The notes beneath the pieces are model-generated. The model did no database searches. It saw nothing but the letters and a program-made list of their open reading frames with translations, and had not been told where the DNA came from. This document shows positions 9,188 through 17,768 of a stretch of DNA of 64,000 bases, one piece after another (the stretch's first letter is position 1; every line of letters starts with the position of its first letter). This DNA comes from an uncultured Bacteroidales bacterium (GTDB lineage Bacteria > Bacteroidota > Bacteroidia > Bacteroidales > UBA932): positions 1 to 64,000 of the forward strand of contig CALVAC010000007.1 of assembly GCA_944325435.1 (NCBI GenBank), given 5' to 3'. A program made the translations under genes and the position numbers.

Positions 9188-9731
9188 AGGAGATGCCTAT
9201 TATGATATTGTCTGGAAGTATGAAACCCTTTATGCCTTTGTCTATCGTCAGTCCACACGCCGGACAGGAATATCTTGAATATTTCTTCACCCCCGACCAG
9301 AACCCCAGCCCGAAATCGAGATTTATGCGGGGATGAACCATATAGGTGTAACCAGCCGACAGTCCGGCTCCCCACCTGTCACCTTCCTCTGTCTCCGGAG
9401 ACACTATCCCGCCCATATTATATTCCTGATACTGCAACCTTGCCGCTATCCACCACCCGGAATATATATGCCATGGCCAGAACCTTGTCCCGATACTGTA
9501 GGACTGTTGCCTGCTCTGCATCTGCTGCCCGTTTCTGTAGAAAGTGAACGGATTGTACCTTGCGCCGGCAGTGAGACTCCAATGCCTGTGGGGAGCATAA
9601 GACAGCTCCACATTCATCGTCCCGAAATTGAGATAGCCCGCAACATTGGTCGTCACCGAAAATTTCTGTCCGTAGGCAGTGACCGCCAGAAGGCTGAACA
9701 CCAGTACACCTATATGTCTCATCATATCCAT
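9177..9731 (-). CDS. DUF3575 outer-membrane beta-barrel protein
   Basis: A 184-residue exported protein with a cleavable signal (to about AYGQ) and no lipobox. It then shows amphipathic strands rich in Tyr, Trp and Gly and a C-terminal aromatic residue (ISYVF), as expected of a small outer-membrane barrel. The opening KFSVTTNVAGYLNFGTMNVELSYA and RFWPWHIYSGWWIAARLQY match the DUF3575 family, which accompanies Mfa-type fimbrial genes in Bacteroidales. The first ATG (9731) is followed by two more within 10 bases (9725, 9722), and any of them gives a usable signal. A CPAC cysteine pair near residue 159 is unusual for an outer-membrane protein. Confidence 0.78.
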   Translation of the reverse strand: MDMMRHIGVLVFSLLAVTAYGQKFSVTTNVAGYLNFGTMNVELSYAPHRHWSLTAGARYNPFTFYRNGQQMQSRQQSYSIGTRFWPWHIYSGWWIAARLQYQEYNMGGIVSPETEEGDRWGAGLSAGYTYMVHPRINLDFGLGFWSGVKKYSRYSCPACGLTIDKGIKGFILPDNIIIGISYVF

Positions 9732-9738
9732 GCCCTGA

Positions 9739-11313
9739 CTACCTGTATCTGTTGAATACCTGCTCTATCATAATCCGCCTGTCAGGATACAGTTCCACGA
9801 GCTTTTCGCGCAGCTTCTGCTTGTCAGTCACATCTCCCTGTAGAGCAGCGAGCAGCTGAGCCCTGGTCAGTCCCCTGTCCTCCAGATAGCGGAAAATCTG
9901 CGGATAGAACCAGAAGGAAGTGCCGTATGCCGGAATCTGTCCGCCATATCTCTCCTTGTGCATCATACTCTCGACATAATATGCCCACATCTCCCCGACT
10001 TCACAGTGGCCTGCATATTCTCCATCCCCTGTGCCGTATGTCTCCCCTCCGGTCTCAATGAAAGACTGGAGTATATAGCGTATGTACCTGTTCCAGTATT
10101 CTGTCCCGACCTGGGCAAAATGGCTTGAGTGCGCCAATTCATGCACCGTGCTGTCATACAGTTCCGCATAGCTGCCGTGGTCCTTTGTCCCGATGGTTAT
10201 GTCCGGAGCGAAGAACTTTATCAGAAGCGAGAAGACACCGAGATAGGACTTGATGAGGGCGTTCTCCACCACAGCACCATGATGTATCATCACTGCACTG
10301 CTCGCTGACATCGAATTGAAAAGCCAGATCCGGATGTCACCCGGAGGGGCAGGCAGGTTCATGTCTTCAGGTGCACATCTTGAGATGTAGTCGTATGCAG
10401 CATTGCTGACCACGGAGCGTCTGTACAGCATGTCATCCCCGGATCTTGTCACGGTATAGTTCATACCCTGGGCTGAGCCTTTGCCGAGAGTGGAGACAGA
10501 GGCAGGGACAAGCACCAGGTTGAAACCGATGGAAAAACCGGCTGCATTCTGGAACACGAGACGGTATCTCAGCTTTGCGGAATATCTTTTCGGTATAGTA
10601 TAATACCCATCCCTGTCGGTATATGTGGACGAAAACTTGATGAATGTATTGCAGGAAATCTTGACACCTGCAAGACCGAACGGCTTGCCTCCGTTCGCCT
10701 GCTCATCCACAATGGTTATCCTGCCTGTCGGATTGTATTTCGTAGCCTTGGTGAGAGCGGACTCATCCAGCATGTCCCCGTTGCCCGTGAGCCTGTAGGA
10801 CTCCTTCTCGACAGCCTCCCAGTCTATATCGGCCATAGCCTTCGTAGCCTCGCTGTTGTCAGCGAGAAAACATTCATCTATAATCTCATACCTGATGTCA
10901 GGAAAGTCGAAATCCTTGTCAACCACCGCATACTGCCACGTGATATTTCCATCTCCCACAGATGGGTCGTGATAATAGTCCCCTTCGGCCACAATCTCAT
11001 AATCCATCGGATGGTCAAGCATCTCTACTCCCATCTCCTCAAGCAGGTCGAACTCCTCCTGGTCAGCAGGAAGAAACCTCACGTACAGGTCGGTCGTCTG
11101 GACAATGTCCCTGGACTTGGTAGGATATACGGCAGAGAAGGCAGCCCTTGCATTCTCTGTGGTATAAGGATTGTCAAGACGGCTGCCCAGGACAATCATT
11201 CCGTGCTGCAGGCCGTCATCATAGAGGAAGCCACTGCTCTCGATATGCGTCCCCCCTTTGTCGCAGGACATCACCAGCAACGCCGCTGCGAAAATTCCGA
11301 TAAACTTTTTCAT
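9739..11313 (-). CDS. HExxH metallopeptidase-like lipoprotein, first gene of the fimbrial operon
   Basis: A lipoprotein of 524 residues counted from the ATG at 11313. MKKFIGIFAAALLVMSC gives lipobox VMSC, and this start sits about 20 bases after the predicted transcription start, whereas the ATG at 11322 leaves only about 11. Residues about 195-275 look like a carboxypeptidase-regulatory-type beta domain (GLAGVKISC, YTDRDGYYTI). HELAHSSHF (about 391-399) is a zinc HExxH motif, followed 24 residues later by SFIETGGETYGT, which could supply the third zinc ligand. It is likely a surface peptidase. A role in pilin processing is tempting, but fimbrial pre-pilins are normally cut by a trypsin-like protease, so the substrate is unknown. 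Confidence 0.72.
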   Translation of the reverse strand: MKKFIGIFAAALLVMSCDKGGTHIESSGFLYDDGLQHGMIVLGSRLDNPYTTENARAAFSAVYPTKSRDIVQTTDLYVRFLPADQEEFDLLEEMGVEMLDHPMDYEIVAEGDYYHDPSVGDGNITWQYAVVDKDFDFPDIRYEIIDECFLADNSEATKAMADIDWEAVEKESYRLTGNGDMLDESALTKATKYNPTGRITIVDEQANGGKPFGLAGVKISCNTFIKFSSTYTDRDGYYTIPKRYSAKLRYRLVFQNAAGFSIGFNLVLVPASVSTLGKGSAQGMNYTVTRSGDDMLYRRSVVSNAAYDYISRCAPEDMNLPAPPGDIRIWLFNSMSASSAVMIHHGAVVENALIKSYLGVFSLLIKFFAPDITIGTKDHGSYAELYDSTVHELAHSSHFAQVGTEYWNRYIRYILQSFIETGGETYGTGDGEYAGHCEVGEMWAYYVESMMHKERYGGQIPAYGTSFWFYPQIFRYLEDRGLTRAQLLAALQGDVTDKQKLREKLVELYPDRRIMIEQVFNRYR

Positions 11314-11339
11314 TGGCTCCATATTTTTGATTACGGAGA

Positions 11340-11347
11340 CAAAAGTA
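11340..11347 (-). promoter_or_regulatory. -7 element of the fimbrial operon
   Basis: TACTTTTG on the minus strand fits TAnnTTTG perfectly. It lies 26 bases before the preferred start at 11313. A clear -33 TTTG is not seen. Confidence 0.5.
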
Positions 11348-11445
11348 CCGGAAGCTATCCGTGTTATGAAAAAAGAAACGCTTAAGTACCTGAATAGGGC
11401 ATATATGCCTCCATAATGCGGAATTTTTCCGGACAGAGCCAGGCA

Positions 11446-11459
11446 TTTTCGCGCGAAAA
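11446..11459. repeat. 14-bp perfect palindrome
   Basis: TTTTCGCGCGAAAA is a perfect palindrome in the gap between the fimbrial operon promoter and the deoC terminator, about 100 bases upstream of the fimbrial promoter. It could be an operator, but no regulator gene is adjacent. Confidence 0.4.
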
Positions 11460-11473
11460 ACGGAGTCCCGTGA

Positions 11474-11512
11474 CGGGAAAAGTCCGCCGTGGAGACCTCC
11501 GCGGCGGACTTT
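11474..11512 (-). terminator. Terminator of the pheT-deoC operon
   Basis: On the minus strand, AAAGTCCGCCG and CGGCGGACTTT form a perfect 11-bp stem around a 12-base loop that can pair within itself (GGAG/CTCC). The stem runs into TTTTCCC. It lies 29 bases after the deoC stop codon. Confidence 0.7.
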
Positions 11513-11540
11513 CAGCATTATCCGTGTTTTATTTTTGCTG

Positions 11541-12464
11541 TCAGAACCAGCTTACGGTCTTCTGCCCGACCTCAGACAGGATACTGTTGGCGAGACGGCT
11601 GACCCCGAGCCTGAAAAGAGACTTGTCGAGCCATTCACCGCCAAGCACGGTAGACACTATCGAATAGTATGATACGGCATCCATGGCGGAAGAAATGCCA
11701 CCCGCAGGCTTGAAGCCGACTTTCCTGCCGGTCACTTCATAGAACTTCCTGATACATCCGCACATCGTATATGCAGCGGCAGGAGTGGCGTTCACATCCA
11801 CCTTGCCAGTGGATGTCTTTATGAAGTCCGCCCCAGCCTCCATGGCAAGGAACGATGCATTGGCAATGGACTCGACCGACCCCAGGAGACCTGTCTCAAG
11901 AATCACCTTCAGGATGACCTTTCTGCCGTATGATGCCGCTACCATATCCACCGCATTGCGGACAGCAACAATCTCCGCTGAGGCCGAATCATAATCTCCA
12001 TCAAGGAAAGCATTGAGAGCCAAGACTATGTCTACTTCATCAGCCCCGTTCTCCACTGCCAGTTCGCATTCACGCACCTTCACTTCAAGATAGCTCTGGG
12101 ATGATGGGAAACAGGCCGCGACAACTGTGACATGCAGATCCTCGGTCGCCCTCGTCTGCCTTACAATCCCGGCAAAATTCGGATAGACACATACAGATGC
12201 CGGTAAAGGCCAGTCCGGATATGCAGAAGGGAAATCATTCACTTTCTTCACCAGCTTCACAATGGATGCCGGCGTATCGTTTGTCCTGAGTGAGGTCAGA
12301 TCTATCATGGAAAAACACTCTTTCAGAATCTTCTCTGATTTGATGGTCTCAAGATTGCTCGCTATTCTGGCAATGTCGCCATCCATTCTCTCCCTGTCCG
12401 GAACATATCCGTATTTTTTCAGATAATCAACCATATATCGACTTATTATAAAATCCGAAATCAT
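11541..12464 (-). CDS. deoC: Deoxyribose-phosphate aldolase
   Basis: A class I aldolase that splits 2-deoxyribose-5-phosphate into glyceraldehyde-3-phosphate and acetaldehyde in deoxynucleoside breakdown. The 307-residue protein is the long form, with about 60 extra N-terminal residues. The Schiff-base lysine is in FIKTSTGK, the second catalytic lysine in VGFKPAGGI, and the proton-relay Asp region in VDIVLALNAFLDGD. Other family stretches include VYPNFAGIV and VSYYSIVSTVLGGEWL. The start overlaps the upstream radical SAM gene by 4 bases, so it is the last gene of a tightly packed operon, and a GC-rich terminator follows. Confidence 0.95.
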   Translation of the reverse strand: MISDFIISRYMVDYLKKYGYVPDRERMDGDIARIASNLETIKSEKILKECFSMIDLTSLRTNDTPASIVKLVKKVNDFPSAYPDWPLPASVCVYPNFAGIVRQTRATEDLHVTVVAACFPSSQSYLEVKVRECELAVENGADEVDIVLALNAFLDGDYDSASAEIVAVRNAVDMVAASYGRKVILKVILETGLLGSVESIANASFLAMEAGADFIKTSTGKVDVNATPAAAYTMCGCIRKFYEVTGRKVGFKPAGGISSAMDAVSYYSIVSTVLGGEWLDKSLFRLGVSRLANSILSEVGQKTVSWF

Positions 12465-13222
12465 CCCCTGACCTGAACCGTAAACCCCTCATCGACAAGA
12501 GGCTTCACCATAGAGGACATCTGCTCCACCGTAAACTTCTCCAGCCCTTTCATAGGAGTCTCGCGGTCAAGGGTATATACCATCACCTCCCGAGGTGACA
12601 GATCACGCACGATATTCATCCATGCATCGAGCCCTTCAGTGTCAGAAGAGTCATAGTCAGGAGACCTGAGGAACATTGTCTGGAGAATGAAACCGCCGTT
12701 GAATTTCCTGAGGTTACCGACCACATCCGCCACGGAATATACGCCGCACGGCCTGTTGACGGCAGCCGCACCCTGATCGGTCGGGGCATCTATCTTCAGT
12801 ATGGGGTTGTCCACTTTCTTCAACGCCTGCATGACATCCTCTTTCCAGAGCATAGTGGCATTGGACAGGACAGAGACTTTCGCCTCAGGGCAGAACCTGT
12901 CACGCAGACCGAGCACAGTCTCTACAATTGCAGGGAAATCAGGATTGAGGGTAGGCTCCCCGTTGCCGGAAAATGTAATGGAATCTATCGGCGTACCTTC
13001 TTCCGTACACTGCGACAGCCTTGATTCAAGCGCAGCCCCCACATCCGCAGCCGAAGGAAGGACCGGATGGAGCACACGTCCATCCCTGTTCCAGCCGCAT
13101 TCACAATATATGCAGTCAAAATTGCACAGCTTGCCGTCATGAGGAAGCAGGTTTATACCGAGAGATGACCCCAATCTCCTGCTGTGTATAGGGCCGAACA
13201 CTATATGATCGAATCGCAACAT
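12461..13222 (-). CDS. Radical SAM protein (COG0731/TYW1-like branch)
   Basis: A 253-residue radical SAM enzyme. The 4Fe-4S motif CxxxCxxC is CNFDCIYC (Cys33, Cys37, Cys40), preceded by FGPIHSRRLGSSLGINLLP, which is typical of the COG0731 group. SFSGNGEPTLNPDFP is the SAM-binding GGE-like segment, and VSVLSNATML follows. It lacks the extra domain of true tRNA-wyosine enzymes. Members of this group are common in anaerobes and mostly uncharacterised, so the substrate is unknown. It sits between an amidohydrolase (33 bases upstream) and deoC (4-base overlap). Confidence 0.82.
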   Translation of the reverse strand: MLRFDHIVFGPIHSRRLGSSLGINLLPHDGKLCNFDCIYCECGWNRDGRVLHPVLPSAADVGAALESRLSQCTEEGTPIDSITFSGNGEPTLNPDFPAIVETVLGLRDRFCPEAKVSVLSNATMLWKEDVMQALKKVDNPILKIDAPTDQGAAAVNRPCGVYSVADVVGNLRKFNGGFILQTMFLRSPDYDSSDTEGLDAWMNIVRDLSPREVMVYTLDRETPMKGLEKFTVEQMSSMVKPLVDEGFTVQVRG

Positions 13223-13255
13223 GTCACATTGTCATTGAAAATATACGCGGCTGCA

Positions 13256-14443
13256 TTACATCAGCCTCACAGACCTGCTCGCTGACGTAAGCCTGCCGGA
13301 AGCATCCACATCGGATATCCCCACTATGCCCGGACATCTGCCCGGAAGCAAAGTTCCGGCCCTGTCCTCAATGCCGAGAAAACGTGCACCGTTGAGACAC
13401 GCCCATGTCAGAATCTCGCCTGTCGGCACATCCGGAAAAGTCTCCTGCAGGCAGAACATCTCGCTTACCATATCCAGGTCATCATTGCTGGAGAGGGAAT
13501 CGGTGCCCACACAGATGTCAAGTCCGAGTCTTCTCATAAGGCCTATCGGAGGCAGAGCATTGTGTATAAATATGTTGGAGAGGGGGCACACTGCCCAGAA
13601 CACATTGTGCATCACCGACAGGGCCGCCTTTGCCGCCTCCTCGGTCAGACACACATTGTGGACAAGCAGTATATGTTCAGAGAACGGAGCAGGATGTACT
13701 TCCAGAAGCCTGTCGATGAAATATTCAAGAGATGACTTCCCTGTCACCGGAGGGGCGCTCATTCCCGCCCTGCGCCTGTTTTCGGCCATCTCTCCCGTCC
13801 CGGAAGCTATCATCTCCTCTTCCTGAGGACTCTCCTGTGAATGATAGGACAGATACCCTGCAGCAAGTCCTTCTGCCGATGCTGCAGTCACCAGTTGCGG
13901 ACTCATCGTATAGCAGGCATGTGGAGTTATGGAGGCATCAAGCCCGAGCTCCACAGCCTCCTTCCTCAACTGCCCCGCACCGGCAATCACCTTTGCACAA
14001 TCTTCTGGTTCCGTCCCGAAAACCTCTATGAAAGTCCTTGTGTACATAGGGGAACCGGACTTCACTGCAAAACTGTCATTGCAGTTGGAGATGTCAGCCA
14101 TCGCCGATACACCTGATTTCCACATCCTGTCCAGCTCCTCTGAAAGCATCCTGATCCTGTCATCTCTGGACGAGCTGTCCCTCAACGCATTGATCTGGTC
14201 AATGAAACCGGCCATCCCCGATGCTTTCCTGAACTTTCCCTTGAGGTGTGAGAGCTCCAGATGACAATGTGAGTTGACAAACCCCGGAGCGAGAGCACCA
14301 TCCCAGAAATACGGCTCGGATGCAAGATCTTCGCTCCGCCCTGTCCTGACCACGGTGCCATCATCCTCAAGCTCCACAAAACCGTCCCTGACAGGTTCAT
14401 TACTGTCAAGGACATACACATATCTTGCCGCAATCCTTCTCAT
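13256..14443 (-). CDS. Amidohydrolase (aminofutalosine deaminase / chlorohydrolase type)
   Basis: A metal-dependent hydrolase of 395 residues from the amidohydrolase superfamily. The zinc-binding HxH is in VNSHCHLEL (His59, His61). Later ligands fit ITPHACYTMS, YHSQES and the catalytic Asp in CVGTDSLSSND. The small N- and C-terminal beta parts (DGALAPGFVN; AGTLLPGRCPGIV) form the usual composite domain. The pattern fits the SsnA/atrazine chlorohydrolase/aminofutalosine deaminase branch. An aminofutalosine deaminase would act in menaquinone synthesis, but no other mqn gene is nearby, so the substrate stays open. The start overlaps the upstream DUF4296 gene by 4 bases. Confidence 0.78.
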   Translation of the reverse strand: MRRIAARYVYVLDSNEPVRDGFVELEDDGTVVRTGRSEDLASEPYFWDGALAPGFVNSHCHLELSHLKGKFRKASGMAGFIDQINALRDSSSRDDRIRMLSEELDRMWKSGVSAMADISNCNDSFAVKSGSPMYTRTFIEVFGTEPEDCAKVIAGAGQLRKEAVELGLDASITPHACYTMSPQLVTAASAEGLAAGYLSYHSQESPQEEEMIASGTGEMAENRRRAGMSAPPVTGKSSLEYFIDRLLEVHPAPFSEHILLVHNVCLTEEAAKAALSVMHNVFWAVCPLSNIFIHNALPPIGLMRRLGLDICVGTDSLSSNDDLDMVSEMFCLQETFPDVPTGEILTWACLNGARFLGIEDRAGTLLPGRCPGIVGISDVDASGRLTSASRSVRLM

Positions 14444-15048
14444 TTCTCGATTTCCTTATCAGCAACAATGGCCGTACTGTCAGCCGGAACCGCCAGACTG
14501 TCGGCAGCCACATCCATGACCGGCCCGAAAAATGCAGTGTCACTCCACGCTCTCGCATCGAAATACTGCGGTCCGCCGGCAGTATCCACATAGAATTCCA
14601 GAGAATCCGCATACGTGATTGCCGGATTGTCTATTCCCGTCATATACAAGACCTTTTCCGGACGGTATTTCTCCATTAGGACAAGAGCCTCTTCCAGCGG
14701 AGCAAGTGCGGCCTTCTCTCTCTTCAGGTCCGCAATCTCCTGCTCCAGTATGATGGATGTCTCACGCAGAATCTTGGCATACCTGTCCGCATCCTTGATA
14801 TAATACGCCATACTTGCCACATAGTCATCCACAGTATAGCCGTACTTCTCGAATATGGGCTCATATACATAGCTGGTGTCTGCCATGGTCCTGGCTTTCC
14901 TGTCCTGGCCTATCCTCTGGTCGGCGACGAACATCTCGGCATAGATCCTCGACATCTTGTCACGGGGAATCACCCTGCCTTCATCTGCGGAACAGGAACA
15001 CAGAAAGGCAGCCGACAGCAATACTGTATATAACGCGGAGAGACGCAT
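14440..15048 (-). CDS. DUF4296 lipoprotein
   Basis: A 202-residue lipoprotein with a signal ending in LCSCS, so the lipidated Cys is at about residue 17-19. The body is the DUF4296 helical domain: MSRIYAEMFVADQRI, a YEPIFEKYGYTVDDYVASMAYYIKDADRYAKIL stretch in which a helix pair is expected, and then a coiled-coil-like region of Glu, Lys and Leu (about residues 95-120). The C-terminal half is Asp- and Ala-rich. The function of the family is unknown. It lies 1 base after the pheT stop and overlaps the amidohydrolase gene. Confidence 0.75.
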   Translation of the reverse strand: MRLSALYTVLLSAAFLCSCSADEGRVIPRDKMSRIYAEMFVADQRIGQDRKARTMADTSYVYEPIFEKYGYTVDDYVASMAYYIKDADRYAKILRETSIILEQEIADLKREKAALAPLEEALVLMEKYRPEKVLYMTGIDNPAITYADSLEFYVDTAGGPQYFDARAWSDTAFFGPVMDVAADSLAVPADSTAIVADKEIEK

Positions 15049-15049
15049 G

Positions 15050-17521
15050 TTATCTCAATGAAGCGCCGAACTCTGTGGAGAAGGCAGACATCAGCCTCTC
15101 GATGAACCTGTCCACATCATTGTCCGTCAAAGTCCTGTCCATATCCTGAAGCACAAGGCTCAAGGCATACTGCTTCTTGCCTGACGGTATCCTGTCCCCC
15201 CTGTAGACATCGAAAAGATTGACATGCTTCAGGAGCTTCTTCCCCGTCCTGAATGCAGTCTTGCGCAGAGCGGAATAGGAGATACCCTCGTCCAGAAGCA
15301 GGGCAAGGTCCCTCCTGACCTCAGGGAACTTAGGAAGTTCCCTATACTGTATCCTGTCTCTCTTGACAAGGGTGAACAGAGCATCCCAGCTTATCTCCGC
15401 TGCAAAAACAGGCTGTCTGATCCCGAACTGTTTCAGTCTCGCCGGAGCGACAGTACCCATAACCGCAAGCATCTCCCTGCTGCCCGGAAGCCTGTAGACC
15501 AGGCCTTCAGAGAACATGTCCCCGGGAGCGGCATCGTATTCCATATTGTAGAGGTCTGCCCCGAAACGCCTGAGCAGAAGTTCAAGATATCCTTTCAGCT
15601 GGAAATAATCGCTCTTGCCGGCATCCACCCTCCAGACCTTCTCCGGAGCACCGGTCATGAACATCGCATAGCAAGTATGCTCATCGTATGATTCGAGGGT
15701 CGAGCCGTCCATCCCGGGCTTCAGGGCATATACGGAACCGTACTCGAAAGTCCTGAGACTTGTCATCTGCCTGTTGATGTTGTATGCTATCACCTCCAGA
15801 CCGCCCAACAGGAGGGTCTGCCTCATCACGTTCAGATCCGAACTGAGAGGGTTGAGGATCCTGACGCATTTCTCCTCGGGGAATGTCTTGAGATGCGAAT
15901 AATATCCGGATTTCGTGAGGGAATTGTTCATTGTCTCCACAAACCCGTTGGCAGCGAGGAAGTCAGATATGGTGTTCCTCACCTTCTCCGGCTCGGGACT
16001 CGGGGTGGCGTTCACTGACATCCTCACCCCCGCAGGAAGCTCGATATTGTTGTATCCGTATATCCTCAATATCTCCTCCACGACATCACACTCCCTGTAG
16101 ACATCCACCATATAGGATGGGACAGCGACCCTTGCTCCCCCAGGCCTCTTCTCAAGGAAATCGTATGCCAGATATGTCAGTATATTCTCTATGGTGTCAT
16201 GCCCTATCTTCTTGCCGATGAACGCCTCTATTCTGTCATAGTCCAGGTCGACGGTCTTCTTCCCGAATTTTTCAGCCAGGGCTTTCTGTACCTTGCCCAC
16301 TACATGTCCGCCTGCGAGTTCGCAGATGAGCTGTGCGGCACGTCTGCCGGCCCAGTCCACAACCAGTGGATCCGCTCCCCTCTCATACCGGAAAGATGCA
16401 TCGGTCTTCAACCCGTGCCTCTTGGATGTCATCCTGATGGACACCGGGTCGAAGTATGCGCTCTCGAGGAAGACCGTATCTGTGGTTTCGACAGTCCCGG
16501 ACTCCTCTCCGCCGAACACACCGGCAAGACACATCGGCTTCCGTGTATCGGCAATCAAGAGGTCGTTTGCGGAAAGGGTGCGTTCCACTCCATCGAGAGT
16601 GACGAACTTCTCCCCTTCTTCCGCCCTGCGGACAACGACTTTCCTCCCTGTAATTTTCGATGCATCGAAAGCATGGAGAGGCTGTCCGATCTCCATAAGC
16701 ACGAAATTGGTAATGTCGACTACATTGTTTATCGGACGGAGTCCGACAGCCCTGAGCCTCTTCTGCATCCAGTCCGGAGATGGTCCCACCTTGACACCTG
16801 CCAATGTTGTTCCAGTATATTCGGGAGCGCCATCCGGAGCCTGCACCTCCACAGGAATTGCCCCATCAAGTTCGGGGGCATCGCTGCACAGCCCTTCATC
16901 GCCTTCAGCAAAGGCAGACACATCCGGGATATTGAGGCTGCACGGGATATTGTTCAGTTTCAGATATGCATACAGGTCACGGGCCACCCCGATATGTGAT
17001 GCAGCATCCACCCTGTTGGCAGTCAGTCCGATCTCTATGACGGCATCGGACTCGAGATGAAGATAATCCCTTGCAGGGGTGCCGGGCACGGCATCAGATT
17101 CAAGCACCATAATGCCATCATGTGAATCACCGATACCGAGCTCATCTTCCGCGCAAATCATCCCGAAGGAGTCCACGCCCCTGATTCTCGATTTCTTTAT
17201 CTTGAAATCCTCGCCCAGGACAGTACCTACAGTCGCAAGCAGCACCTTCTGTCCGGCCGCCACATTGGGAGCTCCGCACACCACCTGCAGAAGTTCAGGC
17301 GCACCTGTGTTGACCTTGGTGACATGGAGATGATCCGAATCCGGATGGTCCGTGCACTCTACCACCTCTGCCACAATCACTCCTTCCAGACCGCCGGGAA
17401 TCTCTTCCACCATCTCTATCGAGTCGACCTCGAGACCTATGGAAGTCAGCGCCTCTGCCACCTGCTCCGGAGTCAGGTCACACGCGATATAATCCTTCAG
17501 CCAGTTATAAGAAATCTTCAT
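15050..17521 (-). CDS. pheT: Phenylalanine--tRNA ligase, beta subunit
   Basis: The 823-residue beta subunit pairs with PheS (not in this window) to charge tRNA-Phe. Domains in order are an N-terminal segment starting MKISYNWLKDYI; a tRNA-binding OB fold (about residues 40-155, with HPDSDHLHVTKV and VCGAPNVAAGQ); the B3/4 editing domain (about 230-400, with GRKVVVRRAEEGE and MCLAGVFGGEESG); B5 (with DRIEAFIGKKI); the catalytic-like core (FLAANGFVETMNNSLT); and a C-terminal FDX-ACB domain (PKFPEVRRDLALLLDE). Length and order are normal. It is the first gene of a five-gene minus-strand operon. Confidence 0.97.
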   Translation of the reverse strand: MKISYNWLKDYIACDLTPEQVAEALTSIGLEVDSIEMVEEIPGGLEGVIVAEVVECTDHPDSDHLHVTKVNTGAPELLQVVCGAPNVAAGQKVLLATVGTVLGEDFKIKKSRIRGVDSFGMICAEDELGIGDSHDGIMVLESDAVPGTPARDYLHLESDAVIEIGLTANRVDAASHIGVARDLYAYLKLNNIPCSLNIPDVSAFAEGDEGLCSDAPELDGAIPVEVQAPDGAPEYTGTTLAGVKVGPSPDWMQKRLRAVGLRPINNVVDITNFVLMEIGQPLHAFDASKITGRKVVVRRAEEGEKFVTLDGVERTLSANDLLIADTRKPMCLAGVFGGEESGTVETTDTVFLESAYFDPVSIRMTSKRHGLKTDASFRYERGADPLVVDWAGRRAAQLICELAGGHVVGKVQKALAEKFGKKTVDLDYDRIEAFIGKKIGHDTIENILTYLAYDFLEKRPGGARVAVPSYMVDVYRECDVVEEILRIYGYNNIELPAGVRMSVNATPSPEPEKVRNTISDFLAANGFVETMNNSLTKSGYYSHLKTFPEEKCVRILNPLSSDLNVMRQTLLLGGLEVIAYNINRQMTSLRTFEYGSVYALKPGMDGSTLESYDEHTCYAMFMTGAPEKVWRVDAGKSDYFQLKGYLELLLRRFGADLYNMEYDAAPGDMFSEGLVYRLPGSREMLAVMGTVAPARLKQFGIRQPVFAAEISWDALFTLVKRDRIQYRELPKFPEVRRDLALLLDEGISYSALRKTAFRTGKKLLKHVNLFDVYRGDRIPSGKKQYALSLVLQDMDRTLTDNDVDRFIERLMSAFSTEFGASLR

Positions 17522-17593
17522 ATCCCTTGTCTTTAATGGTCAATACAATGTCCTGTACGGCAAAACTGCGATGACCGCAGTCCGCAACGGCGA

Positions 17594-17601
17594 CAAAGAT
17601 A
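17594..17601 (-). promoter_or_regulatory. -7 element of the pheT operon
   Basis: TATCTTTG on the minus strand is a perfect match to TAnnTTTG. It implies a 5' leader of about 65 bases. In that leader, CTGCG and CGCAG (17566-17580) can form a small 5-bp hairpin. I saw no convincing leader peptide or T-box. Confidence 0.45.
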
Positions 17602-17716
17602 CTAATTTATTGTCACATTTCCACCGGAGTGCCGGTGTTTTGCCTCCGGCCGGGCGGACAGCCTCTCCATACCACCGGCAGCCGCTGAATACGGAAACAC
17701 ATACGGCCCCATACAG

Positions 17717-17746
17717 AAAGCCGGACAGGGGAACCCCTGCCCGGCA
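17717..17746 (-). terminator. Terminator of the SusC/SusD metallohydrolase operon
   Basis: On the minus strand, GCCGGGCAGGGG and CCCCTGTCCGGC form a 12-bp stem with one mismatch and a 2-base loop, followed by TTTCTG. It lies 22 bases after the last gene (stop at 17769). Confidence 0.7.
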
Positions 17747-17768
17747 GACACAATCTCTTGACAAAAGG

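Noticed and set aside
16199..16999. Long plus-strand open frames across pheT (up to 266 residues)
   Set aside because: They lie wholly inside pheT, which has every expected domain, and have no start site, motif or composition typical of a gene.
17522..17768. Pre-pheT gap checked for a T-box or a leader peptide
   Set aside because: Only a -7 element, one small hairpin and the terminator of the other operon were found. No run of Phe codons and no T-box consensus was seen.
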